Positions 1 to 9,387 are shown, numbered from the stretch's first letter. The stretch is DNA of 64,000 bases from Vitreoscilla filiformis (GCF_002222655.1 NZ_CP022423.1:1922001-1986000), one strand, 5' to 3'. A program made the numbers and translations. The notes: a model not told the origin generated them from the sequence alone.

Positions 1-835
1 CGGTTTTGCTCATGGCGCTGCCGTGGTAGGTGCGATAAAGCAAAAACTGCTTGAGGATGGCAGCATCCCCAGCGACGAAACCCGAGCGCATCCCCGGCAC
101 GTTGCTGCGCTTGGACAGGCTCGACAGCATGACGATGTTCTTGAAGCTGCGGCCCAAGGCTTGCGCGGCTTGCAGGGCGCCCAGAGGCGGTTCGTCGCGG
201 AAGTAGATTTCTGAATAGCACTCGTCGCTGGCGATGACGAAGCCGTAGCGGTCGCTCAATTCGAACAGCAGCTTCCATTCGTCCAGCGGCATGACGGCGC
301 CGGTCGGGTTGCCAGGCGAGCAGGCATACACCAAACGGGTGCGCGCCCAGGTGGCGTCGTCGATCTGGCGCCAATCGCAGGCGAAGTTGCGTGCCGGATC
401 CGAGTTGGCAAACACGGGCTGGGCACCACCCAACAGCGCCGCGCCTTCATAGATTTGATAGAACGGATTCGGACAGACGACGATGGCGTCGCGCTCGGAC
501 GGGTCGAGCACGGTTTGCGCCAGCGAGAACAGCGCCTCACGCGAGCCGTTGACGGGCAGCACTTGGGTGGCCGGGTCGAGGGTCACGTCGTAGCGCCGTT
601 GCACCCAGGCGGCGATGGACTGGCGCAGCGTGGGTTCACCCAAAGTCGGCGGGTAGCTGGACAGGCCGTGCAAGGCGCCGCACAGCGCTTCTTCAACCAA
701 AGCCGGGGCCGGGTGTTTGGGTTCGCCGATGCCCAAACTGATGGGGCGCAGCGCCGGGTTGGGAGTGATGCCGCGTGTCAGTTCGCGCAGGCGCTCAAAA
801 GGGTAGGGGTGGAGGGTGGCAAGGCGGGGATTCAT
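1..835 (-). CDS. dapC: Succinyldiaminopimelate aminotransferase (DapC-like), partial
   Basis: A PLP-dependent class I/II aminotransferase, cut by the left edge so its C-terminus is missing. The ATG at 835 begins MNPRLATLHPYPFERL, as in DapC proteins. The substrate-pocket stretch CSPGNPTGAVMP and the PLP lysine in SLSKRSNVPGMR are readable. DapC converts N-succinyl-2-amino-6-oxopimelate to the diaminopimelate form for lysine and peptidoglycan synthesis in the cytoplasm. It diverges from ppa. The family is certain. The DapC assignment rests on the N-terminal sequence and on recall of homologues, so another class I aminotransferase is possible. Confidence 0.82.
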   Translation of the reverse strand, partial: MNPRLATLHPYPFERLRELTRGITPNPALRPISLGIGEPKHPAPALVEEALCGALHGLSSYPPTLGEPTLRQSIAAWVQRRYDVTLDPATQVLPVNGSREALFSLAQTVLDPSERDAIVVCPNPFYQIYEGAALLGGAQPVFANSDPARNFACDWRQIDDATWARTRLVYACSPGNPTGAVMPLDEWKLLFELSDRYGFVIASDECYSEIYFRDEPPLGALQAAQALGRSFKNIVMLSSLSKRSNVPGMRSGFVAGDAAILKQFLLYRTYHGSAMSKT

Positions 836-1020
836 GGGGGGATTATCGGAGGGCCTGTGCCGGCAGGTTGGGGCGATGAGTGAACTCGCCACAGATGATG
901 GGTTTGCCGTTGGAACCCGTCAGGGCATGGCAAGCGCCGTCCTTAGAATGCCAAGCGGTTTTCGGCCAGCTTCTGGCCGGACGCTTTCAACCACTTTCAT
1001 CCAGACACCCTGAGACAACC

Positions 1021-1554
1021 ATGAGCCTCAACAACGTCAAGCCCGGCTCCAAGGCCCCGGATCAGTTCAACGTCATCATCGAGATCCCGGCCAACGCCGA
1101 TCCGATCAAGTACGAGGTGGACAAGGAAACCGGCGCCATCTTCGTGGATCGTTTCATGGGCACGGCCATGCACTACCCCGTGAATTACGGCTACGTGCCC
1201 CAAACCATCGCCGAAGACGGTGACCCGGTGGACGTGCTGGTCATGACGCCCTTCACCCTGCAACCGGGCGTGGTGGTGCCGTGCCGCCCCCTGGGCATCC
1301 TGAAGATGGACGACGAAGCCGGTGGCGACGGCAAGCTGCTCGCCGTGCCGACCGAAAAGATCCTGCCGATGTACGCCCACATCAAGACCCTGGACGACGT
1401 GCCTGAGCTGCTGCGCAAGCAAATCCAGCACTTCTTCGAGCACTACAAGGATCTGGAACCCGGCAAGTGGGTCAAGGTCACCGGCTGGGACGGCATCGAA
1501 GCCGCCAAGGCCGAAGTGGTCGCCGGTATCGAGCGCGCCGCCAAGAGCGAATAA
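1021..1554 (+). CDS. ppa: Inorganic pyrophosphatase
   Basis: Family I soluble pyrophosphatase of 177 aa, the usual bacterial length. It hydrolyses PPi to drive biosynthesis in the cytoplasm. The start [20 protein letters not shown] is chosen over in-frame upstream codons because family similarity begins here. The signature region [14 protein letters not shown] carries the metal-binding aspartates, and the [16 protein letters not shown] block precedes it. The gene is monocistronic, followed by a strong terminator and then the hydrogenase operon. Confidence 0.96.
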   Translation: MSLNNVKPGSKAPDQFNVIIEIPANADPIKYEVDKETGAIFVDRFMGTAMHYPVNYGYVPQTIAEDGDPVDVLVMTPFTLQPGVVVPCRPLGILKMDDEAGGDGKLLAVPTEKILPMYAHIKTLDDVPELLRKQIQHFFEHYKDLEPGKWVKVTGWDGIEAAKAEVVAGIERAAKSE

Positions 1555-1653
1555 AACCCCGGCAAAGGGCCGCGAACGTCTTTAATATACGCATCAGCAA
1601 GCCCTTGCCAGGCTCCCCCGGTTCGCTGGGGGCGGTGCTGGCCAGCTTTTCTC

Positions 1654-1678
1654 AGCCACCTTCGGGTGGCTTTTTTTT
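1654..1678 (+). terminator. Rho-independent terminator after ppa
   Basis: A perfect 7-bp stem, AGCCACC/GGTGGCT, closes a TTCG tetraloop and runs into eight T residues. It ends ppa transcription about 100 nt after the stop and insulates the hydrogenase promoter. Confidence 0.9.
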
Positions 1679-1831
1679 GTCCAATTGGGCGAGGCTGTGA
1701 AAAGTTACTTTCCATTTTCAGTGATCGCCCCGTGATCAGCGGGTCACCCTTGCCTTGGGCCAAGGCCAATTTCACCAGTGGTGACAAGCACTTGTCGCGG
1801 TGATTGGGGTTTTCCCTTGTGGGTTTGAATC

Positions 1832-1847
1832 GGGCACGCGGCTTGTA
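1832..1847 (+). promoter_or_regulatory. Candidate sigma-54 (-24/-12) promoter of the hydrogenase operon
   Basis: GGGCACGCGGCTTGTA matches the sigma-54 consensus TGGCACGNNNNTTGCW with correct GG-N10 spacing, except that the -12 GC reads GT. It lies about 60 nt upstream of the hoxK ATG in an otherwise gene-free 353-bp gap. Hydrogenase operons of this type are known to use RpoN with the HoxA activator. Neither rpoN nor hoxA is in the window. The -12 deviation keeps this a candidate. Confidence 0.55.
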
Positions 1848-1907
1848 ACAGGACGATCCGCGCCGCGTGGCGCAAGCCCCGTCACGAGACCGCTGGAGAT
1901 CAAGAAC

Positions 1908-2984
1908 ATGGAAACCTTTTACGAGGTGATGCGCCGCCAGGGCATTTCCCGCCGCAGCTTTATGAAGTACTGCTCACTCACGGCGACTTCGCTGGGGCTG
2001 GCGCCGAGTTTCGTACCGCAGATTGCGCATGCGATGGAGACCAAACCGCGTACGCCGGTGCTGTGGCTGCATGGCCTGGAATGCACCTGCTGCTCGGAAA
2101 GTTTCATCCGTTCGGCGCACCCGTTGGCCAAGGATGTCGTGCTGTCCATGATCTCGCTGGACTATGACGACACGCTCATGGCCGCCGCCGGCCACCAAGC
2201 CGAAGCGATCCTCGACGAGATCATCACCAAGTACAAAGGCAACTACATCCTGGCAGTGGAAGGCAACCCGCCGCTGAATGAGGATGGGATGTTCTGCATC
2301 CAGTCCGGCAAGCCCTTCATCGAAAAATTGAAGCGCGTGGCCAAGGACTGCAAAGCGGTGATCGCCTGGGGTTCCTGCGCCTCGTGGGGCTGCGTGCAAG
2401 CCGCCAAGCCCAACCCGACCGCCGCCACGCCGATTCACAAGGTCATCACCGACAAGCCCATCATCAAGGTGCCGGGCTGCCCGCCGATTGCGGAAGTGAT
2501 GACCGGCGTGATCACCTACATGCTGACCTTCGACAAGATCCCGGAGCTGGATCGCCAAGGCCGGCCCAAGATGTTTTACAGCCAGCGCATCCACGACAAG
2601 TGCTACCGCCGCCCGCACTTTGACGCCGGCCAGTTCGTGGAAGCCTTCGACGACGAGTTCGCGAAGAAGGGTTACTGCCTCTACAAAGTCGGCTGCAAAG
2701 GCCCGACGACCTACAACGCCTGCTCCACCGTGATGTGGAACGAGGGCACGAGCTGGCCGGTGAAGGCCGGCCACGGCTGCATCGGCTGCTCGGAAGACGG
2801 CTTCTGGGACAAGGGTTCGTTCTACGACCGCCTGACCTCCATCCACCAGTTCGGCATCGAAAGCAACGCCGACCAGATCGGCGGCACCGCTGCCGCCGTG
2901 GTGGGCGCGGGCGTGGCGGCGCACGCGGCGCTCTCGGCCATCAAACGCGCCAGCGTCAAGCCGGAAACCTCCGATTCAAACTAA
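1908..2984 (+). CDS. hoxK: O2-tolerant membrane-bound [NiFe]-hydrogenase small subunit (HoxK/HupS)
   Basis: A 358-aa precursor carrying the Fe-S electron relay. The N-terminal twin-arginine signal (RRSFMK, residues 15-20) ends near residue 42. Counting from M43, cysteines fall at mature positions 17, 19, 20, 115, 120 and 149 ([22 protein letters not shown]). This is the six-Cys set that binds the proximal 4Fe-3S cluster in O2-tolerant group 1d enzymes. A C-terminal hydrophobic helix anchors it near HoxZ. The ATG at 1908 follows GGAG, and the longer frame starting at 1800 lacks family similarity. It is the first gene of the operon, 12 nt before hoxG. Confidence 0.97.
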   Translation: METFYEVMRRQGISRRSFMKYCSLTATSLGLAPSFVPQIAHAMETKPRTPVLWLHGLECTCCSESFIRSAHPLAKDVVLSMISLDYDDTLMAAAGHQAEAILDEIITKYKGNYILAVEGNPPLNEDGMFCIQSGKPFIEKLKRVAKDCKAVIAWGSCASWGCVQAAKPNPTAATPIHKVITDKPIIKVPGCPPIAEVMTGVITYMLTFDKIPELDRQGRPKMFYSQRIHDKCYRRPHFDAGQFVEAFDDEFAKKGYCLYKVGCKGPTTYNACSTVMWNEGTSWPVKAGHGCIGCSEDGFWDKGSFYDRLTSIHQFGIESNADQIGGTAAAVVGAGVAAHAALSAIKRASVKPETSDSN

Positions 2985-2996
2985 GGAAGCAACACC

Positions 2997-4856
2997 ATGG
3001 GCGTGATCGAAACCCAGGGCTTCAAGCTCGATAACTCGGGTCGGCGCATCGTCGTCGACCCCGTCACCCGCATCGAAGGGCACATGCGCTGCGAGGTGAA
3101 CGTCGACAAGGACAACATCATCCGCAACGCCGTGTCCACCGGCACGATGTGGCGCGGCTTGGAAGTGATTTTGAAAGGCCGCGATCCACGCGACGCTTGG
3201 GCGTTTGTGGAGCGCATCTGCGGCGTGTGTACCGGCACGCACGCCCTGACCAGCGTGCGCGCCGTGGAAGACGCGCTGGGCATCCAGATTCCGAAGAACG
3301 CCCACCTGCTGCGCGAGCTGTTCGACAAGACGCTGCAAGTGCATGACCACGTCGTTCACTTCTACCACCTGCACGCGCTGGATTGGGTGGACGTGGTCTC
3401 AGCACTCAAGGCCGACCCGAAAAAAACCAGCGAGCTGCAACAGCTCGTCTCGCCGTCGCACGGGCTGTCATCGCCGGGTTACTTCCGCGACATCCAGAAC
3501 CGCCTGAAGAAGTTCGTCGAATCCGGCCAGCTCGGCCCCTTCATGAACGGCTATTGGGGCTCCAAAGCCTATGTGCTGCCCGCCGAAGCCAACCTGATGG
3601 CGGTGGCGCACTACCTAGAAGCGCTCGATCTGCAAAAAGATTGGGTGAAGATCCACACCATCATTGGTGGCAAGAACCCGCACCCGAACTTCTTGGTGGG
3701 CGGGATGCCCTGCGCCATCAACATCGATGGCAACGGCGCCGCCGGGGCACCGATCAACATGGAGCGCCTGAACTTCATCAAGGCCCGCATCGACGAGATG
3801 AACGAGTTTGTGAAGAACGTTTATCTGCCCGATGTGCTGGCCATCGGCACGCTGTACAAGCACGCTGGCTGGCTTTACGGCGGTGGCCTGGCGGCCACCA
3901 ACGTGATGGATTACGGCACCTTCACCAAGGTGAGTTACGACCGCAGCACGGATCAACTGCCCGGTGGCGCCATCATCGGCGGTAACTGGGATGAGATCCA
4001 CGCCGTGGACGTGCGTGACCCGGAGCAAATCCAAGAATTCGTGACCCACAGTTGGTACAAGTACGCCGACGAAACCAAGGGCCTGCACCCCTGGGATGGG
4101 GTCACCGAGCCGAACTTCAAACCCGAAGGCCCGAACTTCAAGGGCACGAAAACCGCCATCGAGCAACTGGACGAGTCCGCCAAGTATTCGTGGATCAAGG
4201 CGCCGCGCTGGCGGGGTCATGCCGTGGAAGTGGGGCCGCTGCCGCGTTACATCCTGGCCTACGCACACGCCAAGAAGGGCAACAAGTACGCCCAGCGCCC
4301 GAAAGAACAACTGGAGTTCGCGGCGCAGATGATCAACAGCGGCATCCCCAAGGCGCTGGGCCTGCCGGAAACCGAGTTCACGCTCAAGCAATTGCTGCCC
4401 ACCACCATCGGTCGCACGCTGGCGCGCTGCTTGGAAGGCCAATACGCCGCCGAGCTGATGCTGGACGATTACGCCGACCTCATCGGCAACATCAAGGCGG
4501 GTGACACCGCCACGGCCAACGTCGAAAAATGGGATCCGAGCACCTGGCCGAAGGAGGCCAAGGGCGTGGGCATCAACGCCGCGCCGCGTGGTGCGCTGGC
4601 GCACTGGATCAAGATCAAGGACGGCAAGATCGACAACTACCAATGCGTCGTGCCCACCACTTGGAACGGCAGCCCGCGTGACCACAAGGGCCAGATCGGC
4701 GCCTTCGAGGCCAGCTTGCTGAACACGCCGATGGTCAACCCGGAGCAGCCGGTGGAAATCCTGCGCACGCTGCATTCGTTCGACCCGTGCTTGGCGTGCT
4801 CCACGCACGTCATGAGCGAAGACGGCGCGGAACTCACCACCGTCAAGGTGCGCTGA
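2997..4856 (+). CDS. hoxG: [NiFe]-hydrogenase large subunit (HoxG/HupL)
   Basis: The 619-aa catalytic subunit holding the NiFe(CN)2CO site for H2 oxidation. Nickel ligands are the two CxxC motifs, C75/C78 in [10 protein letters not shown] and C598/C601 in DPCLACSTH. The last 15 residues after the final His form the C-terminal extension that the HoxM protease removes after nickel insertion. RIEGHMR near residues 25-31 is the usual N-terminal block. It is exported with HoxK by the HoxK Tat signal, having none of its own. Length and motifs match the Ralstonia-type MBH closely. Confidence 0.98.
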   Translation: MGVIETQGFKLDNSGRRIVVDPVTRIEGHMRCEVNVDKDNIIRNAVSTGTMWRGLEVILKGRDPRDAWAFVERICGVCTGTHALTSVRAVEDALGIQIPKNAHLLRELFDKTLQVHDHVVHFYHLHALDWVDVVSALKADPKKTSELQQLVSPSHGLSSPGYFRDIQNRLKKFVESGQLGPFMNGYWGSKAYVLPAEANLMAVAHYLEALDLQKDWVKIHTIIGGKNPHPNFLVGGMPCAINIDGNGAAGAPINMERLNFIKARIDEMNEFVKNVYLPDVLAIGTLYKHAGWLYGGGLAATNVMDYGTFTKVSYDRSTDQLPGGAIIGGNWDEIHAVDVRDPEQIQEFVTHSWYKYADETKGLHPWDGVTEPNFKPEGPNFKGTKTAIEQLDESAKYSWIKAPRWRGHAVEVGPLPRYILAYAHAKKGNKYAQRPKEQLEFAAQMINSGIPKALGLPETEFTLKQLLPTTIGRTLARCLEGQYAAELMLDDYADLIGNIKAGDTATANVEKWDPSTWPKEAKGVGINAAPRGALAHWIKIKDGKIDNYQCVVPTTWNGSPRDHKGQIGAFEASLLNTPMVNPEQPVEILRTLHSFDPCLACSTHVMSEDGAELTTVKVR

Positions 4857-4872
4857 AACAAGGAGGGCTGCC

Positions 4873-5604
4873 ATGTCTGCCACCCCGCTTGACAAGCTGC
4901 ACGACGCCACGGGCACCGACCCGGAAGCCGTCGAGCACGGTGCCACCACCAAATCGGTGTACGTCTACGAGGCGCCGGTGCGGGCCTGGCACTGGGTGAA
5001 CGCGCTGGCGATCACCGTGCTGGCCGTCACTGGTTACTTCATCGGCCAACCGCTGCCGACCATGCCCGGCGAAGCCAGCGACCATTTCGTGATGGGCTAC
5101 ATCCGCTTTGCGCACTTTGCGTCGGCGTATTTGCTCACCATCGGGTTGCTGGGGCGCATTTACTGGGCGTTTGTGGGCAACCACCATGCGCGTGAGCTGT
5201 TCACCTTGCCGGTGTTCAGCCCAGCGTATTGGAAGGAAGTCGTCACCATGTTGAAGTGGTACGCCTTTCTGATTCCGCAGCCCAGCCAGTACGTCGGCCA
5301 CAACCCGATGGCGCGGCTGGCGATGTTCTGCGGCTACTTCCTGTTCAGCATTTTCATGATCTGCACCGGCTTTGCCATGTATGGCGAAGGCTTGGGCGTG
5401 GGCTCGTGGGCTGACCACCTGTTCGGCTGGGTGATCCCGCTGTTCGGCCAGAGCCAAGATGTTCACACTTGGCACCGCCTGGGCATGTGGGGCATGGTGA
5501 TTTTCGTGACGCTGCACGTCTATGCCGCGATCCGCGAGGACATCATGGGCCGCCAGAGCATCGTCAGCACGATGATCTCCGGCTACCGCACCTTCAAGAA
5601 GTGA
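4873..5604 (+). CDS. hoxZ: Hydrogenase b-type cytochrome (HoxZ/HupC)
   Basis: A 243-aa integral membrane diheme cytochrome b. It anchors the hydrogenase dimer and passes its electrons to the quinone pool. Four hydrophobic segments alternate with candidate heme histidines, for example in VYEAPVRAWHWVNALA, HFASAYL, and VHTWHRLGMWGMVIFVTLHVY near the C-terminus. It follows hoxG by 16 nt behind an AGGAGG ribosome site. The stop overlaps a possible GTG start of the next gene. Confidence 0.95.
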   Translation: MSATPLDKLHDATGTDPEAVEHGATTKSVYVYEAPVRAWHWVNALAITVLAVTGYFIGQPLPTMPGEASDHFVMGYIRFAHFASAYLLTIGLLGRIYWAFVGNHHARELFTLPVFSPAYWKEVVTMLKWYAFLIPQPSQYVGHNPMARLAMFCGYFLFSIFMICTGFAMYGEGLGVGSWADHLFGWVIPLFGQSQDVHTWHRLGMWGMVIFVTLHVYAAIREDIMGRQSIVSTMISGYRTFKK

Positions 5605-5624
5605 GCACCGAGGCTGCCGCTGCC

Positions 5625-6002
5625 ATGAGCACCGTCCCGTTGCGTCTGCCCTCGCTCAGTGCGCCGCCTGCGGGCGTGCCGCTGCGGGCGCCGGTGCATC
5701 CGGGGCGATTTCTGGAGCGGCAGTACCTCGTCCCGCTGGCCATCAACCAGACGCGTGCAGCCGAGCTGCTGGGCGTGTCGCGTCGGCGGGTGAACGAGTT
5801 GGTGATGGGGCACCGCGCCATGTCACCGGACACCGCTTTGCGCTGCGCCCTGGCGTTTGGCACGGGCGCCGATTTCTGGTTGCACCTGCAAGCCCAGTGG
5901 GATTGCTACCACGCTTGGCGTGCGCTGCGTCGCCAAGCCTTGCGTTGCGGTGGCGTGTTGCCGCCCGCGCCGCGCACCTGCGCCGCCGCCGAGGCGGCCT
6001 GA
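5625..6002 (+). CDS. HigA-like XRE-family protein inside the hydrogenase operon
   Basis: A 125-aa protein resembling HigA addiction-module antidotes. It begins HPGRFLERQYLVPL and has a helix-turn-helix around AINQTRAAELLGVSRRRVNELV, then RAMSPDTALRCALAFGTGADFWLHLQAQWD, the usual HigA core. No HigB-type toxin lies beside it. It sits between hoxZ and hoxM on the same strand. An alternative GTG start at 5601 would overlap the hoxZ stop and add eight residues. The family is clear. A role as operon regulator, accessory factor or orphan antitoxin cannot be told from sequence. Confidence 0.8.
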   Translation: MSTVPLRLPSLSAPPAGVPLRAPVHPGRFLERQYLVPLAINQTRAAELLGVSRRRVNELVMGHRAMSPDTALRCALAFGTGADFWLHLQAQWDCYHAWRALRRQALRCGGVLPPAPRTCAAAEAA

Positions 6003-6030
6003 CCTCCCCTTTTTTTGAGACGACGCCACC

Positions 6031-6726
6031 ATGAGCCTTGTTGCCCCCGAAACCGAGTGTCACGACCCTGGTAACAGTGGGGCCGGCAGCCCCGTCGATG
6101 ACAACACCATCGTCGTGCTGGGCATCGGCAACGTGCTCTGGGCCGATGAAGGCTTTGGCGTGCGCTGCGTCGAAGCGCTGGATGCGGGTTGGCACTTCGC
6201 CCCGAACGTGCGGCTGGTGGACGGCGGCACGCAGGGCCTCTACCTGATTCAGCATGTGCAAGAGGCCAAGAAGCTGCTGATCCTCGATGCCATCGACTAC
6301 GACCTGGCGCCCGGCACGCTCAAGCAAGTGGAAAACGACGAGGTGCCGCGTTTCCTCGGCGCCAAGAAGATGAGCTTGCACCAGACGGGTTTTCAGGAAG
6401 TGTTGATGCTGGCGCAGCTCACCGGCCATTACCCGCTGGAGGTGCTGTTGATCGGCTGCCAGCCGGCGGAGTTGGAGGACTTCGGCGGCAGCTTGCGCCC
6501 CATCGTCAAAGCGGCGATGCAGGACGCGCTGGCGCTGGCGTTGGAGCGCCTGCGCGCCTGGGGCGCCAACCCGCAGCCGCGTGACACCCCGCCCGCCGAA
6601 GCCGAGCGCGTGAATGTGCCGACGCTGGCGTTGGCGGCGTATGAATCGGGCCGGCCTGCTGCCAGCGTGGCGTGCCGCGTCGGCGATGAGCGTTTTTTGA
6701 TTCCCGAACACCGCGTGCAGGAGTGA
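6031..6726 (+). CDS. hoxM: Hydrogenase maturation endopeptidase (HoxM/HupD)
   Basis: A 231-aa member of peptidase family M52. It cleaves the C-terminal extension of HoxG after nickel insertion. The signature VLGIGNVLWADEGFGVR contains the acidic nickel-sensing Glu. A second conserved region, LDAIDYDLAPG, holds an Asp, and the LHQTGFQEVL segment supplies a His. The C-terminal 40 residues (from about NPQPRDTPP) extend beyond the usual domain and look flexible. Confidence 0.94.
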   Translation: MSLVAPETECHDPGNSGAGSPVDDNTIVVLGIGNVLWADEGFGVRCVEALDAGWHFAPNVRLVDGGTQGLYLIQHVQEAKKLLILDAIDYDLAPGTLKQVENDEVPRFLGAKKMSLHQTGFQEVLMLAQLTGHYPLEVLLIGCQPAELEDFGGSLRPIVKAAMQDALALALERLRAWGANPQPRDTPPAEAERVNVPTLALAAYESGRPAASVACRVGDERFLIPEHRVQE

Positions 6727-6732
6727 CGAGCG

Positions 6733-7041
6733 ATGTGCATCGGACTGCCCATGCAAGTGCAAAGCACCCGTCCCGGCCACGCTGTGGTGAGCGGGCGCGG
6801 CGAAACCCGCGAGGTGAACACCGCCCTGGTCGGCGAGCCTGCGCCGGGGGATTGGCTGCTGGTGTTTTTGGATGGTGCGCGTGAGTGCCTCACCCCGGAA
6901 CGTGCTGCCGAGGTGAACGCCGCGCTGGATTTGTTGGCGGAGGCGATGAGCGGCCAGTGGCCGGGCGTTGAGGCGGATCCGGGGTTTGTGTTGCCGTCGG
7001 CGATGAGCGCGCAGGAGTTGGCGCGCTTGACGGGGGGGTGA
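6733..7041 (+). CDS. hoxL: HypC-family hydrogenase chaperone HoxL/HupF
   Basis: A 102-aa HypC/HybG-like chaperone beginning MCIGLPMQV, where Cys2 is the essential ligand that carries the Fe(CN)2CO moiety to the large subunit. In HoxL/HupF-type systems it acts on the uptake-hydrogenase large subunit, while HypC (13165-13404) serves the Hyp complex. It follows hoxM by 6 nt. The C-terminal half beyond about residue 75 is longer than in HypC, which fits HupF. A repeat-rich gap of 180 nt follows. Confidence 0.92.
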   Translation: MCIGLPMQVQSTRPGHAVVSGRGETREVNTALVGEPAPGDWLLVFLDGARECLTPERAAEVNAALDLLAEAMSGQWPGVEADPGFVLPSAMSAQELARLTGG

Positions 7042-7052
7042 TGTTGCGCGTT

Positions 7053-7171
7053 GCCCCTCTCCCCAACCCCTCTCCCACGAGGGGAGAGGGGCTTTGCTGT
7101 GCCAGCCGCCATGCGCGAACCGCCGTCTTGCTCCCCTCTCCCCTTGTGGGAGAGGGGCCGGGGGAGAGGGG
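7053..7171. repeat. Pair of REP-like palindromic repeats between hoxL and hoxO
   Basis: Two GC-rich units, about 7053-7092 and 7130-7171, face each other. The core is CCCCTCTCCC and its complement GGGAGAGGGG around CACGA or TTGTG. Related units occur at 10512-10553, 12701-12808 and 15599-15643 and nowhere else in the window. Each can form a stable hairpin and may stabilise or attenuate the mRNA. This pair is not coding. Confidence 0.85.
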
Positions 7172-7221
7172 AAACCCGTCCCACCACGCCCCCCTTTGAA
7201 AACACCCCTTAAAAGCCTCCC

Positions 7222-7650
7222 ATGACCACCGAACACCCCCTCATCCACCGCCTGGCCGACCAATTCAACGCCACCTGGCTCACCCTCGCCACTCACGACG
7301 CCTTCATCGCCCAAGGCGGTGAACAGGTGCTGTTCTTCAGCGGTGACCCGGTGCGCTTCAACGAAGTGCTGGACGTGGCCGTCGTGCTGCCCGAGCTGCA
7401 AAAAGCCTTTGGCGGACGTTTCAGCCTGGGCACCGTCTGCCGGGCCGACGAAGACGCGCTGGCGCGTCGCTGGGGCGTGCAGCGCTGGCCCTCGCTGGTG
7501 TTTGTGCGCGATGGCCTGTACCTCGGCTGCATCCCCGGCATGTTGGATTGGACGGACTACCTCGCCCGCGTCGCCGATGTGCTGGCCCAGCCCGGTGGCC
7601 GCCCGCCCATCGCCTTGATGGCCAACGCCGCCGCCCCGGCCTGCCACTGA
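7222..7650 (+). CDS. hoxO: Hydrogenase accessory protein HoxO/HupG
   Basis: A 142-aa HyaE/HupG-type protein with a thioredoxin-like fold but no CxxC redox pair. The thioredoxin-like stretch LARRWGVQRWPSLVFVRDGLYLGCIPGMLDW ends near residue 110. The family is thought to escort the small-subunit precursor before Tat export. It starts after the repeat pair and lies 18 nt upstream of hoxQ. Confidence 0.88.
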   Translation: MTTEHPLIHRLADQFNATWLTLATHDAFIAQGGEQVLFFSGDPVRFNEVLDVAVVLPELQKAFGGRFSLGTVCRADEDALARRWGVQRWPSLVFVRDGLYLGCIPGMLDWTDYLARVADVLAQPGGRPPIALMANAAAPACH

Positions 7651-7668
7651 TTTTTGGAGACCCCCGCC

Positions 7669-8613
7669 ATGTCCCGCGATCTCGACGCCTTGTTCGGCAC
7701 CGGCAAACCTTTCCCCATTCCCGTGGTGGCCCTCGGCCCCGGCGCCCAGCCGATGGATGACGGTTTGGAATACCTTCACATGCCCAGCGGCATGGCCACC
7801 TACCAAGCACCGCGCCTGCCCGAGCCGGAGGAGCTGGCCGGGCACAACGGCGCGGTGTCCGCTCTGCGCCAAACCTTGGACGTGCTGCAAGCGGTGGTGG
7901 CCGCCCAGGCAGCGGGTACGGCACTGCCGGATGAATGCCGCATCAACCTGGCCGGTTTGAGCGCCGAGGATTTGCAGCTCATCAACCAAGTGTTGGGAGA
8001 AGGCGAAGTCAGCGCCCAGGTGCTGGCCCGCCCCGCGTTGCCGGGCGAACCGGCGGGCGAGGCGCTGGTGCGCGTGCAAGAGTCGGTGTTTGCCGGCGTG
8101 TGGCGCGTGATGGCGACGCAGGCCGATGGCGCGGTGCTGGACTGCATCGAAGTCGGCGCGCTGCCCACCGCCTTGGTGGCGGCTGCGCGAGAAGATGGCC
8201 GCACCGCGCCGCCGACGCTGCCCGTGCCCGCCCAAGTGATGAATGCCCCCGCCGTGCTCACCGAGCTGGAAGAACACCGCCAACACTGGCGCGCTGGCCA
8301 GCCCGCACAGGTGGTCAACCTCACCTTGTTGCCGCTCACGCCGTTGGACATCGGTTTCATTGACGCCCAACTCGGTACTGGCCGCGTGCTCATTCTGTCG
8401 CGGGGTTACGGCAACTGCCGCATCAGCAGCACGCGGGTGCCGAACACCTGGCGCGTCGTTTACTACAACTCGCAGGACACGGTGATTTTGAATTCGGTGG
8501 AAGTGGTGAGCGTGCCCGAAGTGGCCTGCGCCGCGCCCGAAGATTTGGCCGACTCCGCCGAGCGCCTCACCGAAGTGCTGGCCTGGGTGGGTGGTATGGA
8601 GGGCGCCCAATGA
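7669..8613 (+). CDS. hoxQ: Hydrogenase expression/formation protein HoxQ/HupH
   Basis: A 314-aa HupH-family protein. The start MSRDLDALFG at 7669 is preferred because a TTTTTGGAGACC ribosome site precedes it. An in-frame ATG 15 nt upstream lies inside that site. The C-terminal HupH domain contains TRVPNTWRVVYYNSQDTVILNSVEVVSVPEVACAAPEDL. The family works with HoxO in small-subunit assembly under oxygen. Its stop overlaps the hoxR ATG (ATGA), implying coupled translation. Confidence 0.91.
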   Translation: MSRDLDALFGTGKPFPIPVVALGPGAQPMDDGLEYLHMPSGMATYQAPRLPEPEELAGHNGAVSALRQTLDVLQAVVAAQAAGTALPDECRINLAGLSAEDLQLINQVLGEGEVSAQVLARPALPGEPAGEALVRVQESVFAGVWRVMATQADGAVLDCIEVGALPTALVAAAREDGRTAPPTLPVPAQVMNAPAVLTELEEHRQHWRAGQPAQVVNLTLLPLTPLDIGFIDAQLGTGRVLILSRGYGNCRISSTRVPNTWRVVYYNSQDTVILNSVEVVSVPEVACAAPEDLADSAERLTEVLAWVGGMEGAQ

Positions 8614-8840
8614 ACGACACCCCCGCCCCGCGCTTTGAAGGCAGCTACCTGGGCGACCGCTCGCGCTTGGCGCCGGACACCCAGCTCGAATGCAAAATTT
8701 GCTGGTGGGTGTACGACCCGGCAGAGGGCGACGCGCAATGGCAAATCCCGCCCGGCACGCCGTTTGCTGACCTGCCCGCGCACTGGCGCTGCCCGCAGTG
8801 CGATGGGGATGCCGACCAATTCATGGTCGTGGGAGCATGA
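8610..8840 (+). CDS. hoxR: Rubredoxin-type protein HoxR/HupI
   Basis: A 76-aa rubredoxin. Two CxxC pairs, CKIC and CPQC about 35 residues apart, bind one iron. The spacing and the aromatic core (WWVYDP, GTPFADLPAHWRCP) are typical. HoxR/HupI proteins help build or protect the Fe-S clusters of O2-tolerant hydrogenase under air. Translation is coupled to hoxQ through a 4-nt overlap. Confidence 0.95.
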   Translation: MNDTPAPRFEGSYLGDRSRLAPDTQLECKICWWVYDPAEGDAQWQIPPGTPFADLPAHWRCPQCDGDADQFMVVGA

Positions 8841-8844
8841 CGCC

Positions 8845-9387
8845 ATGAACACCGCCTTGGCCCGTCGCGTGGCGCGGCTCGAACAGCACTTCCGCCAAAT
8901 CGTTGAGGAGCGGATGCGCGGTGTGCCGCTGTTGCATCCGGGTTTGACGGTGCAAGCCTTGGGTTTTGAGCTGCACGCGCCCACGCCGGATGAAGGCGAG
9001 GGCGCGCCCGCCTGGGCCAGTGGGGTGCTCATCACACCGTGGTTCATGAACCTGCTGCGTCTGCCGCTGGTCGCACTCACCCCAATGCAGGCGGTGGAAC
9101 GCGGCTGGCTGGCCAGTGGCCACAGCGGTCGGCGTGAGTTGGGCGGGCAGCATTTTGAATTCCTCGGCGCCAGCGAGGGCGACGCCCAAGTGGGTGAGCT
9201 GGGCGCGTTCGAGTGCTGTTCGCTGTTCTCGCCCATGTTCGAGTTTGCCGACCACGCCGCCGCCGTGGCCACCGGTGCCGAAGTGCTGCGCGTGCTGCGA
9301 ACCCCGGCCCCAACACCGGAGCCGGTGCCTGCGCGGCGCGGTTTTTTGTTTGGCCGTTCTGCCGTGTCAGCGGAGGGTCGCCGGTGA
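8845..9387 (+). CDS. hoxT: Hydrogenase assembly chaperone HoxT/HupJ (HybE family)
   Basis: A 180-aa HybE-like chaperone. MNTALARRVARLEQHF starts 4 nt after hoxR. The conserved NFHXX-type region reads GVLITPWFMNLLRLPLV, followed by GRRELGGQHFEFLGASEGDAQVGEFGA-like sequence and CSLFSPMFEF. HybE/HoxT proteins are thought to hold the small subunit or coordinate export. The last 30 residues are Pro- and Arg-rich and probably disordered. The stop overlaps the hoxV GTG. Confidence 0.9.
   Translation: MNTALARRVARLEQHFRQIVEERMRGVPLLHPGLTVQALGFELHAPTPDEGEGAPAWASGVLITPWFMNLLRLPLVALTPMQAVERGWLASGHSGRRELGGQHFEFLGASEGDAQVGELGAFECCSLFSPMFEFADHAAAVATGAEVLRVLRTPAPTPEPVPARRGFLFGRSAVSAEGRR

Noticed and set aside
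836..1020. Sigma-70 promoter for ppa with TAGAAT at 944-949
   Set aside because: A -10-like box exists, but no -35 at acceptable spacing was found.
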